DNA of 24,809 bases from Proteobacteria bacterium UBA6920 (lineage in GTDB: Bacteria; Pseudomonadota; Gammaproteobacteria; SG8-11), in NCBI GenBank assembly GCA_002448875.1, contig DKAS01000021.1, forward strand, positions 13,531 through 38,339, in the 5' to 3' direction. The notes under the pieces were generated by a model. That model was not told the DNA's origin, made no database searches, and was given only the letters and a program-made list of their open reading frames with translations. Below are positions 1 through 7,055 of this stretch, piece after piece (position 1 is the first letter of the stretch; every line of letters starts with the position of its first letter). The position numbers were made by a program, and so were the translations under genes.

Positions 1-896
1 GGGGTGCGCAACTCGTGACTCATATTGGCGAGAAACAGGCTTTTGGCCACATTGGCGGCCTCCGCGGCCTGTTTGGCGATACGCAGATCGCGGGTCTTCT
101 CCTCCAGCAGTTGTTCCAGGTGCAGCTTGTGCTCGGTGAGTTCGTCTTCCATGCGCTTGCGCTCGGTGATGTCCGTCGCCAGGCCGTCGATAATCACCTC
201 GTCGCCGTGCACTCGTCGCTGAATGGAGCGGTCGTGGAACCACAACCAATGCCCCTGGCGGTTTTTGATCCGGTATTCGATGTTGAAATTCACGCCGCGC
301 GCAAACTCGCTGATAGCCTGATGTATACGCGCTCTGTCATCCGGGTGGATGGACTCATTCCACAAACGTGGATGCGCATAGAGATAGTCCAGTGTGTAGC
401 CGAGTACGGCGGCGGCGCGCGGTGAATAGAAAATACCCCCGTGCAGACTGGAAAACGAGTAAACGATGTCGGGCGACCCTTCGACCAGGCTGCGATAGCG
501 TTCTTCGCCGTCGCGCAGCGCGGCTTCCGCGGCTTTGCGCGCGGAAATGTCCTGGATTTGGGCGATGAAGTAGCGGTTATCACTGCCTTCGGTTACCAGG
601 GCGAGGTTGATCTGGGTCCAGACGGTTTGCCCGTTCTTGTGTAGGAATCGTTTTTCCGTCTCGAAAGCATCGATCTCACCGAGCAGTACCCGCCGGGTCA
701 ATTGAGCGCATTTTTCGACATCATCGGGATGAGTGAAGGAGGGAAAGTCTCGGGCCAACAATTCCTGGAGCGAATAACCGAGGATTCGGCAGAGCGCGGG
801 GTTGGCTTCCAGCAGCCGGCCATCGGGTGTGGATAGGGCCATGCCGACGGGCGCGTTTGCCATGGCTAGCTGAAATATATAAGAATTGCCGGTCAT
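1..896 (-). CDS. PAS-PAS sensor histidine kinase, C-terminus missing (window edge)
   Basis: I read this from the reverse strand; it is open at the left edge, giving 298 complete codons. Two PAS modules are visible, at about residues 5-120 (with FPSFTHPDDVEK and a closing QDISARK) and 130-250 (with SIHPDDRAR and a closing TDITERKR). A charged, probably coiled-coil linker follows at about 250-288, then the HisKA H-box NMSHELRTP with the phospho-acceptor His at residue 294. The second PAS has the PAS_3 look (IEYRIKNRQGHWLWF). There is no N-terminal transmembrane segment, so it is probably a cytosolic sensor. The ATPase domain, and any receiver or Hpt domains, lie outside the window, so whether it is a hybrid kinase is unknown. 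The ATG at 896 has no good Shine-Dalgarno sequence but sits about 50 bases below a TATAAT box. The ligand is unknown. Confidence 0.93.
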   Translation of the reverse strand, partial: MTGNSYIFQLAMANAPVGMALSTPDGRLLEANPALCRILGYSLQELLARDFPSFTHPDDVEKCAQLTRRVLLGEIDAFETEKRFLHKNGQTVWTQINLALVTEGSDNRYFIAQIQDISARKAAEAALRDGEERYRSLVEGSPDIVYSFSSLHGGIFYSPRAAAVLGYTLDYLYAHPRLWNESIHPDDRARIHQAISEFARGVNFNIEYRIKNRQGHWLWFHDRSIQRRVHGDEVIIDGLATDITERKRMEDELTEHKLHLEQLLEEKTRDLRIAKQAAEAANVAKSLFLANMSHELRT

Positions 897-950
897 TGTT
901 GCGGTTCAGTCGCGCCGAGCTGCAAACGCTCTGTTATGCTTCGTGAGGTA

Positions 951-956
951 ATTATA
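951..956 (-). promoter_or_regulatory. Candidate -10 box of the PAS histidine kinase
   Basis: The reverse strand reads a perfect TATAAT here, about 55 bases before the kinase start codon. The matching -35 region is weak (around CGACTT), so an activator or tolerance of a poor -35 is possible. The surrounding 100 bases are AT-rich for this window. Confidence 0.4.
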
Positions 957-1312
957 GCCGTGGCGCAACGAGAAAGTCGCATAAAATTGCTTCGTATATA
1001 TGCTGGTTTGGGGTGATCCTAAATTCACTATTATTGATAATATATTTACGCGTTCGCGCTGACTTGGTGCGCCAGTTATTTTCAGCTGTTCAACACGCCG
1101 GCGAATGCCGCAGTTTGTTTGGCGATCGACGGCCCCTAGCCCTCCGTGCGGGGGCAAAAGTTTCCTGGGGCTCAGGGGGGGAGGCAGCCGCGAGCCGCTG
1201 ATTCCGAAACTTACCGACCAGCGCCGGACTACAGCGTGAAGCAACTGTATGATTTTCAGGTGGCTGCCTATATTTCCAGCTTGGGATCTGCCCGTGACCC
1301 GCAGCCATGACG

Positions 1313-1378
1313 CCGCCCGCCCCGCACTATCATCGGGGTGGGCGGTTGGCCGCGCCTGGGCACCTGCGGATGCAGGTG
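1313..1378 (-). terminator. Two hairpins downstream of the patatin gene
   Basis: CACCTGC-GGAT-GCAGGTG (1361-1378) is a perfect 7-bp stem with a tetraloop just past the patatin stop. CCGCCCGCCCCG (1313-1324) pairs with CGGGGTGGGCGG (1334-1345) over 12 bp with one G-U pair. Neither is followed by a clear U tract, so they may be Rho-assisted ends or mRNA-stabilising stems rather than classic terminators. Confidence 0.45.
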
Positions 1379-1383
1379 ATGGT

Positions 1384-3846
1384 TCAAGGCTTGTTTGCTT
1401 CCCCGCCGGACGGGAGGGGCCCGGCGCGGTTCGGATCCGCCGCCATATCGCGTTCGCCCAGCAACTCGCCCTGCCGCGCCGCGCTGTCCCGCTTCGGTTC
1501 CCGCCGTGTGGCCGGCACGCCGGCGCCGGCGGCAATATCCCGCAGGCGATCGCCCGCTTCACTGGAGTGCAGCATGCTCCAGGTCAGTCGGAAACCCAGT
1601 TCACGGTAGGCTTCGAACTGGCGTTCGTCGAAAAATTGATCGCTGGTGGGTTCGTCGGGAAAGGCATCATGTTCCCGGCGATAGCTGTACAATTCGGCGC
1701 CCAGGTCGCGGGTAAATGTAGTGGTCAGATAAATCAGGGTGCCGGTGCTGGATTTTTTCTGGTCAGGCAGCTTGGCGTAGACGATGTCGGCTACCAGAAA
1801 GCCACGCTTGGCGAACGCGTTCCACGGTTCGGCGGTGGCACTGCCGCCATCCTGACGGGGCACCAGTTCGCCCAGTTGCTTATCGTCGACGAAAATTTGC
1901 GCGCCGAAATCGGTCCGCACTTTTTCGATGACGTTCGCCAGGTCGCCGAACGTATAGTCCGGATCGGCGCCGCCATCACAGACGATAATAAGTTTCAGCC
2001 GGCGCCGAATAAGCTCATACAGGGCCAGGTTCTCAAAATGCCCGCCGTCGCTGAGCTGAATGTACTTGCGGTCTTCATTCAGATAATTGTTGAACACCAG
2101 TTCTCCCAGCCCCGGCCAGATCGCGTTGGGCAGAAAGCGACGCACCGGACGCTTCCAGCTCGGGTTGAGGGCCCAGTAGCCCAGGCGGATATTTAGCAGG
2201 CCCATCAGGGTGGAAACCAGCGGGTTACGGGTTACTCCCTGTCCGCCGCAGCCGGCCCGGGGGTTCACCGCGGCACCGGAAATGGCCATGGCGGTGGCCA
2301 GGGTCATGCCGCCGTTCATGAACTTGTCGGAAGTGCGCCAATGGGTGGCGTTGCTGCCGCAATACAGGGGCGACAGAATAAAGTTATCACCCCCGCGGCT
2401 TTTGAATTTCGGACGCTTGGAATCGGCCAGGATCACATTGGTGTTGATCAGGTGGTAAGGTCCGCGCAGTGGTTTGTCGCCGTCGACGGTGTTTTGAATG
2501 GCGGTGCAATTGGCGACAAACGACGCGGCCGGATCATTGTCGGAGGTTTTGACTGCGTTGGCCACGTCCGGCATGAAGGTTTCCATCAGGCGGTCGCGGT
2601 AGTAGCGATGCACGGACATATAGTTAAGGTTGTTGAAGAACGCCAGTGTCGTCACCAGCAGCAGCGCTGCCAGCAGCAGATAGCGCGGGGCGTCCATACC
2701 GGATCCGCTGTACAGAATCCAATCCGCAGTTTGATAGGCCAGCAGCACGAAGCCGCAGAGCAGGGTGGTGGCGGCGAAAATCGCCAGCGCGTTGCTGCTT
2801 TTCGGGGTCTGCTGCTTGCTGCGCAAAAACACCAGCAGGCTGCTGCCTATGCCCAGGGCCGTCGACAGCGTACCGAGCAGGTCGCTGACCGTGTCTTTGT
2901 TTAGAGCGAAAATTCCAGCGACGCCTTCCGGGATCAGGGGAATGATGCCCAGACCCAGAGTGAGGAGGATCAGCGAAAGCAGCCACTTGCAGGCGCGCTC
3001 CGCATAGCGCCGCCAGAGATAACGGTTGCTGAGAGCATTGCGGACACGTCGACTCTCCTTGGTTCGCATCCAGAAGGTTAAGAAGGCATAGAGCAGGGAG
3101 GCGGCGGCAAAACCTATGGCCAGCCAGGCCGACAAAATCATCCAGCCGGGGGCCAGTGGTCTGGCGTCCTGGAAAAACCAATCAACCTTGGCGAAGGTCC
3201 CCGCCGCGATAAAGGGTATCAGTACCAGTACCAGTGGCGCGAAATAATACAGTAAATTGGGAATGCTGCTGCGTAGAAAGACGCCAATCAGAGTGGTGAG
3301 GGTATGGGAGCCACCGGGGGTCAGGTATTTGGCATGTTGGCGCAGCCAGCGTAGCATCGAGCCCTTAACCTGGGCGGGGACCGCCTTACCGTCACCGGAC
3401 GCCACCGGTTTTACTGGTGTGCTTTCCGCGTCCCACAGTGGTTGGGTTTTATAGGGGAAATCTTCGGGCCCGAGACCAAAGGTTACTTCGGTCTGCTTGC
3501 CGTCATCGCGATAGTACCAGGCCGGTTTGTGCAGCAGCCAGCTCAGCGAGGTGCCGATGTAGCCACCGCCGGAAACGGTGGAAAGGTAGTCGAATTTCTT
3601 CAGCCAGTCCTTGTGCGCCAGCGCCTGCATCACTCCCAGGCTGAAGGTGGCGGAACGAATGCCGCCGCCGGACAGCGCCAGCCCGGTAAGGTTGTCCGCG
3701 TCGGCGTCGGGTCGACGCCCGCGGATGAGATTCAATTCCGCGTTGACGACTTCCGCAGCGCCTCCGTAGCGCTGGTCCATTTTGTCCCAGAGGCAGGTAG
3801 ATAACAGTCGCGACGCGGGAGTGGATTTCAGAAGGGGATCGGTCAT
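1384..3846 (-). CDS. Patatin-like phospholipase with multi-pass membrane insertion
   Basis: 820 aa. The patatin oxyanion motif is seen as LSGGGIRSAT (residues 58-67), the nucleophile elbow as STVSGGGYIG with Ser92, and the catalytic Asp as SDGGHFEN with Asp600. Patatins are Ser-Asp dyad lipid acyl hydrolases. Between the two catalytic elements lies a long insertion (about 190-410) with roughly six hydrophobic helices, for example around 196-217, 236-261 and 386-405, so the enzyme should be an integral membrane protein with the active site at the bilayer surface. Most bacterial patatins are about 300 aa and lack this insertion; long membrane-bound versions are known but poorly studied. The ATG at 3846 follows GGAGAG nine bases upstream. 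It stands alone. Substrate is not predictable; a phospholipase A or lysophospholipase role is inferred from family only. Confidence 0.9.
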   Translation of the reverse strand: MTDPLLKSTPASRLLSTCLWDKMDQRYGGAAEVVNAELNLIRGRRPDADADNLTGLALSGGGIRSATFSLGVMQALAHKDWLKKFDYLSTVSGGGYIGTSLSWLLHKPAWYYRDDGKQTEVTFGLGPEDFPYKTQPLWDAESTPVKPVASGDGKAVPAQVKGSMLRWLRQHAKYLTPGGSHTLTTLIGVFLRSSIPNLLYYFAPLVLVLIPFIAAGTFAKVDWFFQDARPLAPGWMILSAWLAIGFAAASLLYAFLTFWMRTKESRRVRNALSNRYLWRRYAERACKWLLSLILLTLGLGIIPLIPEGVAGIFALNKDTVSDLLGTLSTALGIGSSLLVFLRSKQQTPKSSNALAIFAATTLLCGFVLLAYQTADWILYSGSGMDAPRYLLLAALLLVTTLAFFNNLNYMSVHRYYRDRLMETFMPDVANAVKTSDNDPAASFVANCTAIQNTVDGDKPLRGPYHLINTNVILADSKRPKFKSRGGDNFILSPLYCGSNATHWRTSDKFMNGGMTLATAMAISGAAVNPRAGCGGQGVTRNPLVSTLMGLLNIRLGYWALNPSWKRPVRRFLPNAIWPGLGELVFNNYLNEDRKYIQLSDGGHFENLALYELIRRRLKLIIVCDGGADPDYTFGDLANVIEKVRTDFGAQIFVDDKQLGELVPRQDGGSATAEPWNAFAKRGFLVADIVYAKLPDQKKSSTGTLIYLTTTFTRDLGAELYSYRREHDAFPDEPTSDQFFDERQFEAYRELGFRLTWSMLHSSEAGDRLRDIAAGAGVPATRREPKRDSAARQGELLGERDMAADPNRAGPLPSGGEANKP

Positions 3847-3881
3847 GTGCTTGCGCTCTCCGTTTCAGCCTGGTTTAGATG

Positions 3882-3895
3882 AGTACCCGGGTACT
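3882..3895. promoter_or_regulatory. 14-nt perfect palindrome, possible operator of the patatin gene
   Basis: AGTACCCGGGTACT is fully self-complementary and lies 36-49 bases upstream of the patatin ATG, within the likely leader or promoter. That position suits a dimeric repressor or a leader hairpin. I do not recognise the regulator family. Confidence 0.35.
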
Positions 3896-4105
3896 GCCTG
3901 CCTTGCCGGACAACGTGGACTCAACAGCGAATCCATGCGAGGCATAATACCGCAAAATGCCGCCGTGTTGGGCCTCGTCGTTCAACCGCTGGCGCGTCTC
4001 GCCTTTCCTGATCAGGGGATTTTCGCCGGGTGGTGGGGTGTGGTGGAAAGCTGGCCGAAGAGCTTACGTTTATAACTAATTAAAAAAAGGTAATAGCTTG
4101 CAAGC

Positions 4106-4147
4106 ATCCGGCAGGCTGGACCATGCAGCGATCAGTCACTGCCGGAT
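4106..4147. repeat. 9-bp perfect inverted repeat (possible terminator)
   Basis: ATCCGGCAG (4106-4114) and CTGCCGGAT (4139-4147) are exact reverse complements around a 24-nt spacer. The element lies about 75-115 bases beyond the stop of the CcdA-like gene, and read leftward a run of seven T follows some 15 bases later. It may be a transcription end; it could also be a remnant of a mobile repeat, but I see only one copy. Confidence 0.35.
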
Positions 4148-4219
4148 AAAATTCCTAGCTGATTTTGTGCTGCGGGTGCGCGTGTGGTGATCGTGCCGGC
4201 GCCGGAGAACCTCCGGCGT

Positions 4220-4438
4220 TCAATGCCGTTGTTGCGGCGCGGATGCAGGTTGATGATCACCCGATTCGGATCTTCCACCTGGTGGGTCGGGGAGGAGTTG
4301 TCGCCGTGCCTGCTCCGTCAGCACCTCGTCGAGCAGTTGTGACAGATTTATGCCGAATTCCCGCGCCTGGCGCAGCAGCGACGTTTCGTCGCCCTCGAGA
4401 GGCAGATCGGTCTGGAGTGTTGGAAGGGTTGATTTCAT
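4220..4438 (-). CDS. CcdA-like orphan antitoxin (small ORF)
   Basis: 72 aa starting MKSTLPTL. The central part, LLRQAREFGINLSQLLDEVL followed by TEQARR, resembles the end of the ribbon-helix-helix domain of CcdA-family antitoxins (pattern AR..GINLSQLLE.AL.E..RR). The family usually continues with W..EN.EAI and a toxin-binding tail; here the sequence turns into a Pro/Ser/Gln/His-rich tail, suggesting C-terminal decay or a frameshift. No CcdB-like toxin follows on the same strand down to 3847. A moderate promoter (TTGCGC, 17 bp, AATACT) lies at 4496-4468, supporting expression. The start was chosen at the ATG after the promoter; the longer open frame from 4645 would run through the promoter. 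It could be a solitary regulator or a TA relic. Confidence 0.5.
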   Translation of the reverse strand: MKSTLPTLQTDLPLEGDETSLLRQAREFGINLSQLLDEVLTEQARRQLLPDPPGGRSESGDHQPASAPQQRH

Positions 4439-4467
4439 GGGCCGCGCCTGTAATGGAGTTCCTGCTA

Positions 4468-4496
4468 AGTATTGTCTGTACCCCGCCAAAGCGCAA
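4468..4496 (-). promoter_or_regulatory. Candidate sigma70 promoter of the CcdA-like gene
   Basis: Read leftward: -35 TTGCGC (4496-4491), 17-bp spacer, -10 AATACT (4473-4468), about 30 bases before the ATG. Matches are 3/6 and 4/6 with ideal spacing. Confidence 0.35.
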
Positions 4497-4520
4497 GAGC
4501 GAGCTCCTGTGCAGCACTGC

Positions 4521-4538
4521 TGAGAATACTTATTCTCA
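4521..4538. promoter_or_regulatory. Operator-like palindrome (Fur-box-like arms)
   Basis: TGAGAATA-CT-TATTCTCA has perfect 8-bp arms with a 2-nt centre. The arms resemble Fur-box halves (TGAGAAT...ATTCTCA), but the spacing between the 7-mers is four bases rather than the canonical one. It lies 25 bases upstream of the leftward -35 and about 470 bases before the transport operon, so its target is unclear. Confidence 0.35.
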
Positions 4539-5009
4539 TGGTGTGGAAAAGGTGTGGCCGGTGTGCGGTATCGGGCAAGAAAGTACGAGTCTGGTCTGTT
4601 GTATCGACTGTGGTCGCAGCATCCTGCGGGATCGAGGATGTACACTCTGCAAACAGCGCGGTATGCATAGTCGACGTTCCGTTGTCGTCCCCCGTCGACG
4701 CTTCGTTACAGGTAATTTAGGTCGATGCGCTCGTCGGAGGATGCCACGGCTAAGCGGGAAGGAATTCGTCCACAGAGCCGAGCATCCGGCTGTGCGTCGT
4801 ATTTATCATGACCTGTGGCGCCGGCCAGGTTCCGTGCCGTGGGCGGAGGCGGCATCCGCCGGGGTTGCGCCGTGGGATAGGCGCAGGCACAATCATAATC
4901 GTTGCTGGCGGGTGAGTGCCTGGGCGCGGTTTTGGCGGGCATCCAGCCGCGAGCGTGGCTCGGTTTTGCGTTTTCGGTCCGAGACTGAACTCACAGAGGA
5001 GTCTCGCGA

Positions 5010-6338
5010 GTGTGGAGCCTGTTTAAGGTCGCTTTTCGCAATGTCGGTCGCAATAAGCGCCGCAGCCTGATCACTATTACCACCATATTTATCGGCGTGG
5101 TCGTCATCTGCGGCGTACGCGGTCTGCTCAACGGCTTGCAGGATGAAATTCGCAGCGGGCTGGCGCGCAAGATCCACGGCGACGTGCAGCTGCACAAAAC
5201 CGGTTATCGCAATTCCATCGATACCTCTCCCTACAAGATCATGTTTTCCTACGACGCGGCGCTGCAGGCTAAGCTGCGTGACTACCCCATGATCAAGGAT
5301 GTGGCGCCGCGCCTGCGCCTGGTCGGCTTGCTCAATCATCAGCGCACCCAGTCCACCCTGCCGGTCATGATCCAGGGCTTCGATTCACGGCACGAGCTGG
5401 TGGTCTGCCCTCGCGCCGCCGACAGCGTGGTGCAGGGACGGATGTTGGATTCCGCGCAGGAACGGCAGGCGGTAGCCTTAGCCGAGAACGATCTGGCAGA
5501 GGCGACCTTTCTTGACGCACCGGGCGGCGAACCGTCACCGTCCGTGAAGAACACCACCGGCTACCATCAAGCGCTGTTGTCCGCCGATTTGTTCAAAGGT
5601 CTGGGGGCCGCGCTGGGCGATGAAGTGGTGGTGCTGCTCAATGACAAGAACAACATGCAGCAGGCGCTGATAGCGACGGTGACCGGTGTGGTGGATTTCG
5701 CCTTGCCGACCGCCGAGGCCAAGATCCTGTGGCTGGACTATCATACTTTGCAAAACAGTCTTGCCCTGCACGACGAGGTGTCCGAGCTAGCCCTCGCCAT
5801 TACGCCGGATACCAGCGCGGATGCTGCCGTCGCGGACTTACAGGCGATGCTGGGCAAGGATCTGGTGGCGGAAACCTACCTGGAACTGTCTGGTTTTCTC
5901 AAGGATGTGATGACGATACAGAATGGTATTTTCAACGTCATTATCATCATCGTTTTCGCCATTGTTATCTCCGCCATCGTCAATACCTCGCTGATGACGG
6001 TAATGGAGCGCATTCGGGAAATCGGCACCCTGATGGCTTTGGGGTACCGGCGTCGGCATATATTGTTCCTGTTTCTGGCGGAGTCGGCGTTGATCGGCGT
6101 CATCGGCGCGCTCACCGGACTCGCGGTGGCGGGCACCGTGCTCGGCGGATTGTCGATGGTGGGCATCGACGTGACCTTGCCCGGGCAGCAGGTGGCGACC
6201 GTGCTTTATCCACGGGTGCCTCCGGGCTTCCTGCTGTTTGTGATGGTGCTGGCCATCGGCAGCGCGCTGGCGGCGGCATTCGTTCCGGCCTATCGGGCCA
6301 GTCTGATGCGGCCGGTGGATGCCTTGAACAAGTCCTAG
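5010..6338 (+). CDS. ABC transporter permease, LolC/LolE-MacB family
   Basis: 442 aa inner-membrane protein with the type VII ABC (FtsX/MacB/LolC) plan. One helix sits near residues 20-45 (RRSLITITTIFIGVVVICG), a large periplasmic domain spans about 50-295, and three helices follow at about 300-330, 350-380 and 405-430. MERIREIGTLMALGYRRRHI is the conserved cytoplasmic coupling segment after TM2, and the ending PAYRASLMRPVDAL is typical. Start is GTG with GAGGAG seven bases upstream; no ATG fits. It is the first gene of a tight operon: the next gene begins 9 bases after its stop and the cognate ATPase is the fourth gene. Only one permease is encoded, so the transporter is probably a homodimer as in MacB rather than a LolC/E heterodimer. 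Such machines extract lipids, lipoproteins or peptides mechanically rather than pumping solute across. Confidence 0.93.
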   Translation: MWSLFKVAFRNVGRNKRRSLITITTIFIGVVVICGVRGLLNGLQDEIRSGLARKIHGDVQLHKTGYRNSIDTSPYKIMFSYDAALQAKLRDYPMIKDVAPRLRLVGLLNHQRTQSTLPVMIQGFDSRHELVVCPRAADSVVQGRMLDSAQERQAVALAENDLAEATFLDAPGGEPSPSVKNTTGYHQALLSADLFKGLGAALGDEVVVLLNDKNNMQQALIATVTGVVDFALPTAEAKILWLDYHTLQNSLALHDEVSELALAITPDTSADAAVADLQAMLGKDLVAETYLELSGFLKDVMTIQNGIFNVIIIIVFAIVISAIVNTSLMTVMERIREIGTLMALGYRRRHILFLFLAESALIGVIGALTGLAVAGTVLGGLSMVGIDVTLPGQQVATVLYPRVPPGFLLFVMVLAIGSALAAAFVPAYRASLMRPVDALNKS

Positions 6339-6346
6339 GAGGGGAA

Positions 6347-7054
6347 ATGAAGAATTTAGGTTGCCTGCTGTTGCTGATGGTCAGTTTGCAGGCGCAGGCG
6401 GAGTCCGCCGAGGATATCGTCAAAGGCGTTGAAAAATCGCTTAGCCCGGGCGATTTCATCGTCACCTACGAGCTGGTGAACCGGCGCCTCGACGGCACCA
6501 TCGTCGCCTATGAAGTCGATTTTCAGATCAAGGATATCGATCATGCTCATGGTATATTTCAAAAGCCGGAGCGGGAAAAGGGGCGTGAGGTGTTACGTGT
6601 TCATGACGCATTGTGGACCTATATGCCGGATGTAGGCCGTGCCATACGCATCGCCGACCGCGACAGTTTCGCCGGGGGTGATTTTTCCAATGCGGACATC
6701 ATGCGCCCCGATTGGACCGCGCACTATAAGGCGCAAATGGCCAAGGAAACGCCGAAACAATGGATTATCGATATGATCGCCGGCGACACCGAGGCCGCCT
6801 ATGCCAAGATGCGGTTGTGGGTGGACCGCGAGACGCATATGCCGATGCAGCAGCATTTTTTCGACAGTAGCGGCACTCTGTTGAAGCAGTGTCGCTACGG
6901 CGCCATTACTCGCTACGACACCCTGCAGCGGCCGGCCAGGCTGCATATGGAAAATGTGCTCACCGGCCAGGCGACGGATATGCGCATACTGCGCTTGTCC
7001 GCTGGGCAAAAATTCAGCGACGCGCGCTTTTCCGTCGACAATCTGGGCAAGTGA
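6347..7054 (+). CDS. LolA-like periplasmic carrier (outer-membrane lipoprotein-sorting family)
   Basis: 235 aa. A signal peptide (residues 1-18, cleavage after AQA) is followed by a beta-rich domain with the pattern of the LolA-fold 'outer membrane lipoprotein-sorting protein' family: alternating strands, ALWTYMPDVGRAIRIADRDS, SFAGGDFSNADIMRPDW, and WVDRETHMPMQQHFFD. In that family the open half-barrel binds an acyl chain or other lipid. ATG at 6347 follows AGGAGGGG, which overlaps the stop of the permease gene, so the two are translated together. It is longer than classical LolA (about 180 aa mature) and belongs to the divergent branch found beside membrane transporters. Cys6 lies inside the signal helix, with no lipobox, so the product should be soluble. 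It is probably the acceptor for cargo released by the permease. Confidence 0.88.
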   Translation: MKNLGCLLLLMVSLQAQAESAEDIVKGVEKSLSPGDFIVTYELVNRRLDGTIVAYEVDFQIKDIDHAHGIFQKPEREKGREVLRVHDALWTYMPDVGRAIRIADRDSFAGGDFSNADIMRPDWTAHYKAQMAKETPKQWIIDMIAGDTEAAYAKMRLWVDRETHMPMQQHFFDSSGTLLKQCRYGAITRYDTLQRPARLHMENVLTGQATDMRILRLSAGQKFSDARFSVDNLGK

Positions 7055-7055
7055 T

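Larger units (their letters stand above)
897..1383. other. Intergenic region between two leftward genes
   Basis: No convincing gene. Open frames here are proline/arginine-rich and match no recognisable family. Bases 900-1080 are AT-rich and hold the kinase promoter; 1100-1383 are GC-rich and carry two hairpins behind the patatin gene. A long reverse-strand frame starting near 1562 runs through here but is a shadow of the patatin 3' end. Confidence 0.6.
3847..4219. other. Intergenic region upstream of the patatin gene
   Basis: No supported gene. It holds a 14-nt perfect palindrome at 3882-3895, a possible TATTAT -10 for the patatin gene near 3943-3948, a 10-nt palindrome GCTTGCAAGC at 4096-4105, and a 9-bp inverted repeat at 4106-4147. 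Bases 4070-4095 are A-rich. Confidence 0.5.
4439..5009. other. Intergenic region between the CcdA-like gene and the transport operon
   Basis: No supported gene. Forward frames here contain a tempting Cys-rich stretch (CIDCGRSILRDRGCTLC) but no start signal or recognised family. Contents I can support are the leftward promoter at 4468-4496, the palindrome at 4521-4538 and the Shine-Dalgarno sequence of the permease gene at 4995-5002. I cannot place the operon promoter with confidence. Confidence 0.5.

Noticed and set aside
906..1562. 218-aa reverse-strand frame
   Set aside because: Arg/Pro/Ser-rich composition, no family, and its first half lies out of frame over the 3' end of the patatin gene; treated as a shadow.
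1249..2196. 315-aa forward frame opposite the patatin gene
   Set aside because: Antisense mirror of the high-GC3 patatin coding sequence; no start signal or family.
4165..5070. 301-aa forward frame with a CxxC...CxxC-like stretch
   Set aside because: It runs into the permease gene in another frame, has no ribosome site, and only the short Cys stretch looks structured; likely chance.
5729..6346. N-terminal extension of the LolA-like gene
   Set aside because: The open frame overlaps the permease in another frame; the ATG at 6347 has AGGAGGGG and a signal peptide.
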